Shown: piece after piece, positions 1 through 6,430 of the stretch
How positions within the stretch are numbered: the stretch's first letter is position 1
Layout of the letters: the number at the start of each line of letters is the position of its first letter
Assembly: GCA_019413955.1 (NCBI GenBank)
Contig: DXMX01000001.1
Location: 104,373 to 112,428 of the forward strand
Source: Collinsella sp.
GTDB taxonomy: Bacteria; Actinomycetota; Coriobacteriia; Coriobacteriales; Coriobacteriaceae
DNA: 8,056 bases
Reading direction: 5' to 3'
Position numbers and translations under genes: made by a program
Notes under the pieces: generated by a model
What the model was told of the DNA's origin: nothing
What the model saw: only the letters and a program-made list of their open reading frames with translations
The model's database searches: none

Positions 1-100
1 ATATTTATCCTTCCGTTAAACAAATAGTTCAATCAACGACAAAGGCTACCACGCCCGCCGAAGGCGAGGAAAGGGTACGGCAAAGTCATTTCAGAAAACA

Positions 101-116
101 GCTGCCCCGAGACAGC
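101..116 (-). terminator. Weak candidate terminator after prs
   Basis: On the minus strand the sequence GCTGTCTCGGGGCAGC folds into a 6-bp stem (one G-U pair) with a TCGG loop. It is followed by TGTTTTCTG, which has only four consecutive T. It lies beyond the large palindrome at 118-218 and in the right direction to end prs transcription. The stem and T-tract are both weak, so this is tentative. Confidence 0.3.
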
Positions 117-117
117 A

Positions 118-218
118 GGAAGCCCGGTAGGCCGGGAGGGGTTATCTAAGCCGACATCCCGCAGCCGCGAAGCGGCGAGGACGTCGGCGTGATAACCCCG
201 CAGGCCTACCGGGCTTCC
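118..218 (-). repeat. 101-bp near-perfect palindrome / long RNA hairpin
   Basis: The outer arms at 118-133 and 203-218 are exact 16-bp reverse complements (GGAAGCCCGGTAGGCC). Inside them 138-145 pairs exactly with 192-199 (GGGGTTAT/ATAACCCC). Further in, 150-155 pairs with 183-188, extendable to about 10 bp on the minus-strand RNA with one G-U pair. At the tip GCCGC (164-168) pairs with GCGGC (172-176) around a 3-base loop. All four helices are coaxial and nested, so transcript from prs would fold into one long rod starting 24 nt after the stop codon. No T-run follows directly, so a plain intrinsic terminator is not a full explanation. It may be a dispersed palindromic repeat, an mRNA 3'-end stabiliser, or a structured RNA. 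Confidence 0.75.
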
Positions 219-241
219 GGTGAGATGCGAGGGTCAAGCGA

Positions 242-1228
242 CTACAACGCGAAGTCGCCGCCGACGAGCGTGGAGACGGGCTCCTCGTGGTAAACGGCGG
301 AGATGGCCTGAGCGAACTCCTCGGCGACCGAGATGGTCTTGATCTTGCCGCCGACCTCGACGGGAATGGCGTCGGTGACGACGCACTCGACGATGGGGGC
401 GTCGTTCAGGCGCTCGATGGCCGGACCGGAGAAGATGCCGTGGGTGGCGCAGACGTAGATGTCGCCAGCGCCCATAGCCTTGAGCTCCTTGACGTTGGCG
501 CACAGGGTGCCAGCGGTGTCGATCATGTCGTCATTGATGACGCAGGTCTTGCCCTTGATGTCACCGATGATGCCCATGACCTCGGCGGCGTTGTGGCGCG
601 GACGGCCCTTGTGGGCGATGGCCAGGTCGCAGCCGAGCATGTCGGACAGCTTCTTGGCGGCCTTGGCACGACCCACGTCGGGGGAGACGACAACCAGGTT
701 GTCGGTGTCGAAGTTCATGGCGTTGTAGTACTGGCCAAACAGCGGCAGTGCGGATAGGTGGTTGACCGGGATATCAAAGAAGCCCTGGATCTGACCCTGG
801 TGCAGGTCGAGGGTGATGATGCGGTCGACGCCGGCGCGCTCGAGCAGGTTGGCGACGAGGCGGGCGGTGATGGGCTCGCGCGGGCCGGCCTTGCGGTCCT
901 GGCGGGCATAGCCGTAGTGGGTGATAACGGCGGTGATGGAGCGGGCGGATGCACGCTTGGCAGCGTCGGTGGCGATGAGCAGCTCCATGAGCATGTCGTT
1001 GACGTTGCCGCCGGCCACGGACTGAATCAGGAAGACGTCGGCGCCGCGGACAGTCTCGTCGTAGCGGGCGTAAATCTCACCATTGGCGAACTGCTTTAGC
1101 GTAAGGCCCGAAAGCTCGACCCCAAGGTACTCAGCGATCTTCTGAGCGAGGGGACGGTTGGAGGAACCGGAATACACGCGGATGGACTTGCGCATATTCT
1201 CCGACTTCTCGGGATCATTAATCGGCAT
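242..1228 (-). CDS. prs: Ribose-phosphate pyrophosphokinase (PRPP synthetase)
   Basis: Makes 5-phosphoribosyl 1-pyrophosphate from ribose 5-phosphate and ATP, the precursor for purines, pyrimidines, NAD, histidine and tryptophan; cytosolic. The 328-residue protein has the usual family length and landmarks: ATP-site motif YARQDRK (107-113), DLHQGQIQGFFDIP (141-154) with the active-site His142, the catalytic loop HKGRPRHN (206-213) keeping the H-K-x-R pattern, and the PRPP-binding motif NDDMIDTAGT (232-241). It looks like a class I, phosphate-dependent enzyme. The start at 1228 is supported by an AAAGGAGAA Shine-Dalgarno at 1234-1242; the next Met (residue 12) has no better site. It lies downstream of glmU in the same orientation but is separated by 191 bp with a terminator, so it probably has its own promoter. 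glmU-prs is a common gene order in Gram-positive bacteria. Confidence 0.97.
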   Translation of the reverse strand: MPINDPEKSENMRKSIRVYSGSSNRPLAQKIAEYLGVELSGLTLKQFANGEIYARYDETVRGADVFLIQSVAGGNVNDMLMELLIATDAAKRASARSITAVITHYGYARQDRKAGPREPITARLVANLLERAGVDRIITLDLHQGQIQGFFDIPVNHLSALPLFGQYYNAMNFDTDNLVVVSPDVGRAKAAKKLSDMLGCDLAIAHKGRPRHNAAEVMGIIGDIKGKTCVINDDMIDTAGTLCANVKELKAMGAGDIYVCATHGIFSGPAIERLNDAPIVECVVTDAIPVEVGGKIKTISVAEEFAQAISAVYHEEPVSTLVGGDFAL

Positions 1229-1272
1229 TACCCTTCTCCTTTATATCGAATGCCATATAGATGCCTTGTTGC

Positions 1273-1310
1273 ATTGTAACCGCGCGGCGGGGTTTATCGG
1301 GTCCTGATAA
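1273..1310 (-). promoter_or_regulatory. Candidate prs promoter region with a 17-bp dyad
   Basis: On the minus strand TACAAT (1273-1278) matches 5 of 6 bases of a -10 box and would start transcription about 38 nt before the prs start codon. No good -35 box sits at the right distance. Instead, the place where it would lie is occupied by a 17-bp near-perfect dyad (1294-1310; minus strand TTATCAGGACCCGATAA, one mismatched pair). This could be an operator or activator site for prs. It is only a pattern-based suggestion. Confidence 0.3.
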
Positions 1311-1369
1311 CGTCTTTACCGTCAACGGACACGAACCGACCACTCATCCGGTTGCGCAGGTCACGATAG

Positions 1370-1404
1370 AAAAAAGGAGCCGTCCCCATGGAACAGCTCC
1401 TTTT
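1370..1404 (-). terminator. Strong intrinsic terminator of glmU
   Basis: On the minus strand, AAAAGGAGC pairs with GCTCCTTTT as a 9-bp stem. It continues through a U-G pair into GTTCC/GGGAC, giving about 15 bp around a 3-base loop. The descending arm runs straight into six consecutive T (complement of 1370-1375). It starts 15 nt after the glmU stop codon, textbook spacing for a Rho-independent terminator. Read on the plus strand it has only four T, so it works mainly for glmU. Confidence 0.88.
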
Positions 1405-1419
1405 GTGCTTGATAAAACG

Positions 1420-2832
1420 TTATACCTCGTCGTCCTCGTGCAGACGGCGGCGATAATCGGCGGCCCAGCCCTCAATATTTACCTGGCGGGCGCGGCCCAG
1501 ACCGAGTGCGTCGGCCGGGACCGGCTCGGTGATGACGGAGCCGGCGGCCACGAGTGCACCGTCGCCAATCTGGGCGGGCGCGACCATCATGGTGTCGGAA
1601 CCGATGAAGGCATCCTTGCCGATGACGGTCTTGTGCTTGTGGACGCCGTCGTAGTTGCAGGTGATGGAGCCCGCGCCCACGTTGACGCCGGAGCCCATGG
1701 TGGTGTCGCCGATGTAGGACAGGTGCGGAACTTTGGAGCCCTCGCCGATCGTGGACTTCTTGATCTCCACGTGCGTGCCGGCCTTGGATCCGTCGAGCAT
1801 GTGGGTGCCCGGGCGCAGGTAGGCGCGCGGGCCGCAGTCGACGCCGTTCTCGATGACGGCCTCGATGGCGATGGTTTCATCGATGATGCATCCGCTGCCG
1901 ACGGTGGTGTCGGTGAGGCGGCTGTTGGGGCCGAGCTGGCACTCCTCGCCCACGGTGACGTGGCCGATCAGGTGCGTCTGCGGCCACACGACGGTGTCGC
2001 GGCCGATGGTGGCGTCGGGGCCGATCCAAGCCTGCGTGGGGTCGATGAACGTGACGCCCTCGGCCATCCAGTGCTCGTTGATGCGGTCGCGCGCGATGGC
2101 GGTGAGCTGTGCGAGCTGGATGCGGCTGTTGACGCCCAGACCGTCGCGGTAGTCGTCGCAGTGGAAGATGGAGACTGCCTGGCCGTGACCCTTGAGGATT
2201 TCGAGCATGTCGGGCAGGTAGTACTCGGACTGCGCGTTGTCGTTGCCGATCTCGTTAATGTGGGCGGCGAGCTGCGCGCCGTCGAAGGCGTAGCAGCCGG
2301 CGTTGCACTCGAGTAGCTCGGCGGCCTGCTCGGGCGTGCAGTCCTTCTGCTCGATGATGCGCTCGATCTGACCATCGGCGCCCAGTTTGATGCGGCCGTA
2401 GCCAAAAGGATCGGGCGGGGTCATGGTCATGACGGTGCAGGCGAGCTCGCCGGTGGCGACGGTCTGTGCGAACTTGGCGACGGTGTCGGCGGTGATGAGC
2501 GGCAGGTCGCCGTTGAGCACGACGACGGGGCCTTGCGTGATGCCGCAGGCCTCGAGCGCGACCTTGACGGCGTGGCCGGTGCCCAGGCGCTCGGTCTGCT
2601 CGACGCACTCGACCTTGGTGGCGCTGTTGGCGTAGGCGCCATCGATGAGGGCACGCATCTCGTCGGCGTGGCTGCCGATGACGACCACGACGCGGCTGCA
2701 GCCGGCCTTGATGGTGGCGTCGACGATCCACTGAACCATGGGCTTGCCCAGGATCTTGTGCGAAACCTTGCAGTGGTTCGACTTCATGCGGGTGCCCTCG
2801 CCGGCAGCGAGGATAATTGCGGTTGCGTCCAT
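1420..2832 (-). CDS. glmU: Bifunctional UDP-N-acetylglucosamine pyrophosphorylase / glucosamine-1-phosphate N-acetyltransferase
   Basis: Catalyses the last two steps to UDP-GlcNAc: acetylation of glucosamine 1-phosphate using acetyl-CoA, then uridylylation using UTP. The product feeds peptidoglycan and cell-surface glycans. In the 470-residue protein the N-terminal nucleotidyltransferase has LAAGEGTRMKS (8-18), LNGDLPLI (106-113), GYGRI (144-148) and an ECNAGCY segment near 175-181. The C-terminal left-handed beta-helix acetyltransferase has hexapeptide repeats from about 262 and the catalytic region KVPHLSYIGD (367-376), with His370 as the expected base, followed by NVGAGSITCNYDG (384-396). 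The frame stays open back to 3042, but the start at 2832 gives the canonical N-terminus and has AGGAG at 2838-2842, 5 nt upstream. The upstream extension is Arg-rich and unlike GlmU. The gene is divergent from the ECF operon. Confidence 0.97.
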   Translation of the reverse strand: MDATAIILAAGEGTRMKSNHCKVSHKILGKPMVQWIVDATIKAGCSRVVVVIGSHADEMRALIDGAYANSATKVECVEQTERLGTGHAVKVALEACGITQGPVVVLNGDLPLITADTVAKFAQTVATGELACTVMTMTPPDPFGYGRIKLGADGQIERIIEQKDCTPEQAAELLECNAGCYAFDGAQLAAHINEIGNDNAQSEYYLPDMLEILKGHGQAVSIFHCDDYRDGLGVNSRIQLAQLTAIARDRINEHWMAEGVTFIDPTQAWIGPDATIGRDTVVWPQTHLIGHVTVGEECQLGPNSRLTDTTVGSGCIIDETIAIEAVIENGVDCGPRAYLRPGTHMLDGSKAGTHVEIKKSTIGEGSKVPHLSYIGDTTMGSGVNVGAGSITCNYDGVHKHKTVIGKDAFIGSDTMMVAPAQIGDGALVAAGSVITEPVPADALGLGRARQVNIEGWAADYRRRLHEDDEV

Positions 2833-2864
2833 GTGATCTCCTGTTACGTTATAGAGACGTGTGT

Positions 2865-2892
2865 TTGGAAACGATACACGGCGCAATATGAT
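2865..2892 (+). promoter_or_regulatory. Predicted promoter of the ECF transporter operon
   Basis: TTGGAA at 2865-2870 (4 of 6 bases of a -35 box) and TATGAT at 2887-2892 (5 of 6 of a -10 box) are separated by 16 bp. Transcription would begin near 2899, giving a leader of roughly 120-130 nt before the T-subunit start. The -35 box overlaps a small palindrome, GTTTGGAAAC (2863-2872), nested inside CGTGT/ACACG arms (2858-2862 and 2876-2880), which could be a regulator site. In the leader, GCGGCG/CGCCGC with a TTTG loop can form a short hairpin. I see no B12-box or other recognisable riboswitch core. Confidence 0.45.
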
Positions 2893-3031
2893 ACCGCAGG
2901 CATATGATGAGCGCGTAACGATTGATGCGCGGCAGCTGAGGCTTGGGCCGGCGGTGCGGCGTTTGCGCCGCTCGCGGGCGGCGTTGGCGGTATTGCGGAG
3001 CTGTCGTTTGAGCGAGGGGATGGGGGTGCCC

Positions 3032-3919
3032 ATGGATATCATGCGAGAGGAGTTTGGCGGCGAGCCCGTCGCGGCATTCTCGATGTCGCATCCGGCGGTG
3101 CCGGCACTCTATATAGTGCTGACGCTGGGGCTCACCATGTTCTCGATGCAACCGGTGCTGATCGCGCTGTCGCTTGCGGGCGGGCTGGCGTATGGATTTG
3201 CGATGCGTGGGGCTGCCCGCACGCTGGGCGCACTTCGCTGGCAGCTGCCGGTGATTTTGATTATCGCGCTGGTCAATCCACTGTTTAGCGCTTCGGGTTC
3301 GACGGAGCTGTTTCGTATTGGCATGCGTGCGGTGTATCTAGAGAGCATGGTTTACGGCCTGTGCATGGGCGGGCTGTTTGTGGCGAGCGTGCTGTGGTTT
3401 GAGGCCGCGGCGTCGATGCTCGAATACGACAAGGTGCTCGCGCTGTTGGGCAACGCTGCGCCGGTGATCGCGCTCATGATTTCGATGTGCATGCGGCTTA
3501 TCCCACAGTTTTTGCGCCGCGGCCGCACGGTGCTGGCGGTACAGGACGCGATCGATGTGCCGGGGCGTGCGCCCACCGATCCCGTGCGATCGCGCCTGCG
3601 GGCATCGAGCGTACTGATGGGCTGGGGCATGGAAGATTCGCTTGAGCGCGCGGATGCCATGCGCTCGCGCGGGTGGGGCGCCGCGACGCGTCGCACGACG
3701 TACGCGCGGTATCGGCTAGGGCGCGGCGACGCTGCCGCGCTGGTTGGACTTGCGGTGTTTAGTGCCGCCGCGGTGGCGGTGGCATGGACCGCGACAACGC
3801 AGTATTCGTTTTACCCGCAGCTTTCGGTGCCCGCGCCGTGGCTGGGCTATGCCGTGTACGCTGCCTGGATGGTGCTGCCCTGTGTGTTGCATGCGATCGA
3901 TGAGAAGAGGTTTGGCTGA
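3032..3919 (+). CDS. ecfT: ECF transporter transmembrane T component (EcfT/CbiQ family)
   Basis: Integral membrane subunit that links the ATPases to the substrate-binding S protein in an energy-coupling factor importer. The 295 residues show hydrophobic segments near 22-37, 41-58, 70-84, 105-124, 141-155, 233-251 and 268-287. The cytoplasmic region between them carries the family coupling motif EDSLERADAMRSRGWG (201-216), whose R-S-R-G-W core matches the Ala-Arg-Gly-type helix that docks on the ATPases. The frame is open back to 2861, but that part is Arg-rich, soluble-looking and would begin before the predicted transcription start. ATG 3032 (GGGGG at 3022-3026) or ATG 3020 are the realistic starts; I cannot separate them firmly. 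The stop overlaps the next start (TGATG at 3917-3921), so translation is coupled to the ATPase gene. Confidence 0.9.
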   Translation: MDIMREEFGGEPVAAFSMSHPAVPALYIVLTLGLTMFSMQPVLIALSLAGGLAYGFAMRGAARTLGALRWQLPVILIIALVNPLFSASGSTELFRIGMRAVYLESMVYGLCMGGLFVASVLWFEAAASMLEYDKVLALLGNAAPVIALMISMCMRLIPQFLRRGRTVLAVQDAIDVPGRAPTDPVRSRLRASSVLMGWGMEDSLERADAMRSRGWGAATRRTTYARYRLGRGDAAALVGLAVFSAAAVAVAWTATTQYSFYPQLSVPAPWLGYAVYAAWMVLPCVLHAIDEKRFG

Positions 3920-5562
3920 TGGCTCGGTTGGATAGGAGCTCGGCGGCGGGTGTGGCATATGGCTCGGCCGCGCCGGCGATTGAGGTGCGAGGCCTTAGTT
4001 TTGCCTATCCCGGGGCCGAGGCACCGGTGCTCGAGGGGCTTGATTGGCGTGTTTCCCAAGGTGCGTTTGCACTGCTTGTTGGCGGTACCGGTTCGGGCAA
4101 GTCGACGCTGCTGTCGCTGCTCAAGCCCGAGATCGCGCCGGCGGGTACGCGCTCCGGCGAGCTGCGCGTGCTGGGCGAGCCCGTCGCCGACATGGATGTG
4201 CGGGCATCGGCGGAGCGCGTGGGCTATGTGTTCCAGGATCCCGAGAACCAGATCGTGTGCGAAACCGTGTGGCACGAGATGGCGTTTGGCCTGGAAAACT
4301 TGGGGCTAGCACGTGATGAGATGCGCCGTCGCGTAGCTGAGACCAGCTATTTCTTTGGGCTGGAAGATTGGCTTCACCGCGATACTGACACGCTTTCGGG
4401 TGGTCGCAAACAGTTGCTGTCGTTGGCGGCCGTTCTGGCGTTGCGCCCGCGCGTGCTGCTGCTCGACGAGCCCACGTCTCAGCTTGATCCGGTTGCGGAG
4501 AAGAATTTCCTGCACGCGCTGTTTCGTGTGAATCGCGAGCTGGGCTGCACGGTTGTTGTGGCGACGCATCAGCCGCGGCCGATGCTCGAGTATGCGACGT
4601 GTACGTACCGGATTGAGGGCGGTCGCGTGCGCGAGGTGGCGGATATGTCTTCTTTGGGACGCCGAGAATCGCTGTTTTCCGATGACATGTTGGGGTGGGG
4701 TGCCATCCGATGTGCAAAAAACGGAGTATTCAGCAGGCGTGAGGACAATTTGGGTTCTCTGGAGCCGCCCGGGGACGTATCGAGCGCGAAAAAAAGTTCG
4801 GAATTGGACAAATCGTCCGAATTTGTGGCGCAAACGTCGCTCGAGAACGGCTCGGAAGCCTTCTCGCGCACGGATGGAAGCAGAATACTCCAAAAAATGC
4901 ACGGCGGGTCGGCTACCACCCTGTCGGAAGGCTGGTTTCGCTACGATCGAGCGTCCGGCTGGGTGTTGCGTGGGCTCGATGCGTCGTTTTCGGCCGGTGC
5001 GGTGCATGCGGTTGTTGGCGGTAACGGCTGCGGCAAGTCGACGATGCTCTCGGTGCTGGCGAAGACCGCCAAGCTGCAGCGCGGCCGCATGGTGCGCGGA
5101 GCGGCCTCGGCGGCGCTGCTGCCTCAGAATCCCAAAGCATTGCTGGTTGCCGAGACGGTTCGCGATGAGCTGATGGAATGGGCCTCGACCTGCGGATATG
5201 ACGAGAACTTGGCGCGGGAGCGTGCGGCGAGCTTGGGGTTGTCGGGTCTGGATGGACGCCATCCGTACGATCTTTCGGGCGGGCAGCGTCAACTGCTTGC
5301 ATTGGCAAAACTGCTGCTAATCGGCCCCGAACTGCTATTGCTCGATGAGCCCACCAAGGGTCTAGACCTGTTCAGCCGCCGCATCATCGCCCGCGCCCTG
5401 CGTGACCATGCGAAGGCTGGCGGCACCGTCATCATGGCTACGCACGATTTGGACTTTGCCGAGCAGGTAGCCGACGACGTCGTCATGATGTTTGACGGCG
5501 AGATTGCCTGCATGGAGCCGCCGGCCGACTTCTTTGCCGATAACGTGTTTTATAGGGCGTGA
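3919..5562 (+). CDS. Fused two-domain ECF transporter ATPase (EcfA-EcfA')
   Basis: Provides both nucleotide-binding domains of the ECF importer in one 547-residue chain, where many ECF systems use two separate proteins. Domain 1 (about 20-240): Walker A GGTGSGKST (55-63), Q-loop Gln106 in VFQDPENQ, signature LSGGRKQ (159-165), Walker B with Glu184, switch His217. Domain 2 (about 335-547): Walker A GGNGCGKST (367-375), Q-loop Gln403, signature LSGGQRQ (452-458), Walker B with Glu477, switch His509. All catalytic residues are present in both halves, so both sites should hydrolyse ATP. The start at 3919 overlaps the T-subunit stop and has AAGAGG 8 nt upstream. The linker (about 243-335) is polar, low in complexity and less G+C-rich (81 of 150 bases at 4711-4860, against 41 of 60 at 4441-4500). 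It coincides with a degenerate palindrome described separately. Confidence 0.94.
   Translation: MARLDRSSAAGVAYGSAAPAIEVRGLSFAYPGAEAPVLEGLDWRVSQGAFALLVGGTGSGKSTLLSLLKPEIAPAGTRSGELRVLGEPVADMDVRASAERVGYVFQDPENQIVCETVWHEMAFGLENLGLARDEMRRRVAETSYFFGLEDWLHRDTDTLSGGRKQLLSLAAVLALRPRVLLLDEPTSQLDPVAEKNFLHALFRVNRELGCTVVVATHQPRPMLEYATCTYRIEGGRVREVADMSSLGRRESLFSDDMLGWGAIRCAKNGVFSRREDNLGSLEPPGDVSSAKKSSELDKSSEFVAQTSLENGSEAFSRTDGSRILQKMHGGSATTLSEGWFRYDRASGWVLRGLDASFSAGAVHAVVGGNGCGKSTMLSVLAKTAKLQRGRMVRGAASAALLPQNPKALLVAETVRDELMEWASTCGYDENLARERAASLGLSGLDGRHPYDLSGGQRQLLALAKLLLIGPELLLLDEPTKGLDLFSRRIIARALRDHAKAGGTVIMATHDLDFAEQVADDVVMMFDGEIACMEPPADFFADNVFYRA
4712..4902. repeat. Degenerate palindromic element inside the ATPase linker
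   Basis: Terminal arms 4712-4731 (GTGCAAAAAACGGAGTATTC) and 4883-4902 (GAATACTCCAAAAAATGCAC) are inverted copies matching at 14 of 20 positions. The GTGCA and GGAGTATTC blocks are identical and only the central A6 tract is flipped. Further inverted pairs nest inside: 4762-4767/4848-4853 (GAGCCG), 4780-4786/4838-4844 (TCGAGCG), 4784-4787/4828-4831 and 4797-4802/4816-4821 (TTCGGA/TCCGAA). All share a centre near 4807-4812. Such concentric dyads, together with lower G+C and a non-domain linker, suggest an old MITE- or REP-like insertion now translated as about residues 265-328. The frame is intact across it. Confidence 0.55.
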
Positions 5563-5566
5563 TGGG

Positions 5567-6280
5567 ATGACGGATTATCGCGTCGCGCGCTTGCTTGCAA
5601 AACTGGAGGTCCCGCTGTTGTTGGCGGTGCCGGCGGTGATGGCTGCCGCGTTGCTGTCGGGTGTTGAGCAGGCAGCATTGGCCATGCTGGTTGTGGTGGC
5701 GCTGGTGCTCGCGCTGTTCTTTGCGGGTTACGAGGCATCTCGTCCGGGTTTGCGCCAGATTATGCCCACGCTGGTTCTGGCAGCATTGGCCGCGGCGGGG
5801 CGCATCTTGTTTGGCCCCATTCCCGACTTTAAACCCGTGAGTGCCATCGCCATTATCGCGGGGGCGACGCTTGGTCGCCGCAATGGTTTTATGGTCGGTG
5901 CGTTGGCGGCGCTGACCAGCAATTTCTTTTTTGGGCAGGGCATGTGGACGCCGTGGCAGATGTATGCCTGGGGGCTCGTGGGATACGTTGGCGGTGCGCT
6001 GGCGCATGCCGGCGCTTTTGATCGCGCCGATGGCACCGTGCGTATGCCGGCGCTGCTGACCTACGGCTTTGCTTCGGGTTTGCTGTACGGCGTTGTGATC
6101 AACGCCTACGACATTATCGGTTTTGTTCAACCGCTCACGTGGGCGGGTGCCATGGCACGTCTTGCCACGGCAGTGCCGTTCGATATCACACACGGCCTCG
6201 CGACCTGCGTGTTCTTGGCTGCCTTGTACAAGCCTTGGTGCCGTCGCATTAACCGTGTCGTCGTGAAATACGGGCTGTAA
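5567..6280 (+). CDS. ECF transporter substrate-binding S component (CbrT-like)
   Basis: Membrane-embedded substrate-capture subunit of the importer; it would work with the T subunit and fused ATPase encoded just upstream. The 237 residues are very hydrophobic, with segments near 15-31, 34-53, 64-80, 90-105, 107-122, 131-150, 162-183 and 204-221. The block GRILFGPIPDFKP (78-90), then GATLGRRNGFMVGALAALTS (99-118) and NFFFGQGMWTPWQMYAWG (119-136), is typical of an S-protein family that includes proteins assigned to cobalamin or precursor uptake (CbrT). That substrate is an inference; relatives are often annotated only as ECF S component. The start at 5567 lies 4 nt after the ATPase stop and gives the normal N-terminus. 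An in-frame upstream ATG at 5492 would overlap the ATPase by 71 bp and adds non-homologous sequence. AGGG at 5554-5557 is a weak ribosome site, so coupling to the ATPase is likely. Confidence 0.88.
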   Translation: MTDYRVARLLAKLEVPLLLAVPAVMAAALLSGVEQAALAMLVVVALVLALFFAGYEASRPGLRQIMPTLVLAALAAAGRILFGPIPDFKPVSAIAIIAGATLGRRNGFMVGALAALTSNFFFGQGMWTPWQMYAWGLVGYVGGALAHAGAFDRADGTVRMPALLTYGFASGLLYGVVINAYDIIGFVQPLTWAGAMARLATAVPFDITHGLATCVFLAALYKPWCRRINRVVVKYGL

Positions 6281-6305
6281 GGCATTTCGCGTTCCCTCAC
6301 GAACT

Positions 6306-6366
6306 TGCGGTGGAATGGTTCTCGTTTTTGGCTATTTGCTGCCCAAACAGGAACTATTCCACCGCA
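6306..6366 (+). repeat. Long hairpin / candidate dispersed palindrome after the ECF operon
   Basis: Arms TGCGGTGGAATGGTTC (6306-6321) and GAACTATTCCACCGCA (6351-6366) pair over all 16 positions on the plus-strand RNA, with one G-U pair. Inside, TTTGG (6327-6331) pairs with CCAAA (6343-6347), extending the rod. It starts 25 nt after the S-component stop. No T-run follows (the next bases are CCTTATAG), so it is not a classical intrinsic terminator, though it may protect the 3' end or reduce read-through into the convergent xth. Its form suggests a mobile palindromic repeat. Confidence 0.65.
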
Positions 6367-6399
6367 CCTTATAGGGGGAGAGGGGTCACATGATCTGTT

Positions 6400-6420
6400 T
6401 TCCTCTGTCCCCTAGAGGAA
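6400..6420 (-). repeat. Short hairpin downstream of xth
   Basis: TTCCTCT (6400-6406) and AGAGGAA (6414-6420) form a perfect 7-bp stem with a 7-base loop, GTCCCCT. It lies 10 nt past the xth stop codon. An alternative pairing is AGGGG (6381-6385) with CCCCT (6409-6413), which would compete with it. Neither strand has a good T-tract after the stem, so it is a weak terminator candidate for the convergent genes. Confidence 0.4.
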
Positions 6421-6430
6421 TTACTTGGGG

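Larger units (their letters stand above)
1..241. other. Noncoding region downstream of prs
   Basis: I find no credible gene here. The first ~45 bases are A+T-rich, unlike the rest of the window. On the minus strand they contain a weak sigma-70-like pair: TTGAAC at 27-32 and GATAAA at 4-9, with a 17-bp spacer, each matching 4 of 6 consensus bases. This could start transcription leaving the window to the left, but it is weak. Bases 101-116 can form a 6-bp hairpin which, read on the minus strand, is followed by TGTTTTCTG, a poor terminator-like signal after prs. The dominant feature is the large palindrome at 118-218, listed separately. Confidence 0.6.

Noticed and set aside
1261..2316. 351-codon plus-strand open frame antisense to glmU
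   Set aside because: It is a codon-bias shadow: composition is dominated by Val, Gly, Asp and Ala from reading G+C-rich sequence on the opposite strand, with no domain and no ribosome site.
2866..2879. LacI-type operator resemblance (TGGAAACGATACAC) overlapping the ECF -35 box
   Set aside because: Only the left half resembles a LacI-family half-site; the right half does not mirror it, and no such regulator is in the window.
2861..3031. N-terminal extension of the T subunit from a GTG at 2861
   Set aside because: It would begin inside the predicted promoter, is Arg-rich rather than membrane-like, and family members start near the HPA motif with a short N-terminus.
2893..3031. Possible cobalamin riboswitch in the ECF leader
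   Set aside because: The leader is too short and lacks a recognisable B12-box or conserved core; only a small hairpin is visible.
2833..3042. N-terminal extension of GlmU by 70 residues from an upstream ATG
   Set aside because: The extension is Arg-rich, overlaps the divergent ECF leader and T-subunit start, and has no GlmU resemblance. The start at 2832 has a good ribosome site and gives the canonical MDATAIILAAGEGTR beginning.
4790..4821. Terminator-like hairpin with a T7 tract on the minus strand inside the ATPase gene
   Set aside because: TTCGGA/TCCGAA followed by seven T on the minus strand resembles a terminator, but no minus-strand gene needs it. It is better explained as the inner part of the palindromic linker element.
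4306..5292. 328-codon minus-strand open frame antisense to the ECF ATPase
   Set aside because: Arg/Gln/His-rich composition typical of antisense frames; it crosses both conserved ATPase domains on the other strand.
5492..5566. Longer S-component start overlapping the ATPase gene
   Set aside because: The extra 25 residues are the ATPase sequence read in another frame; ATG 5567 directly follows the ATPase stop and gives the expected N-terminus.
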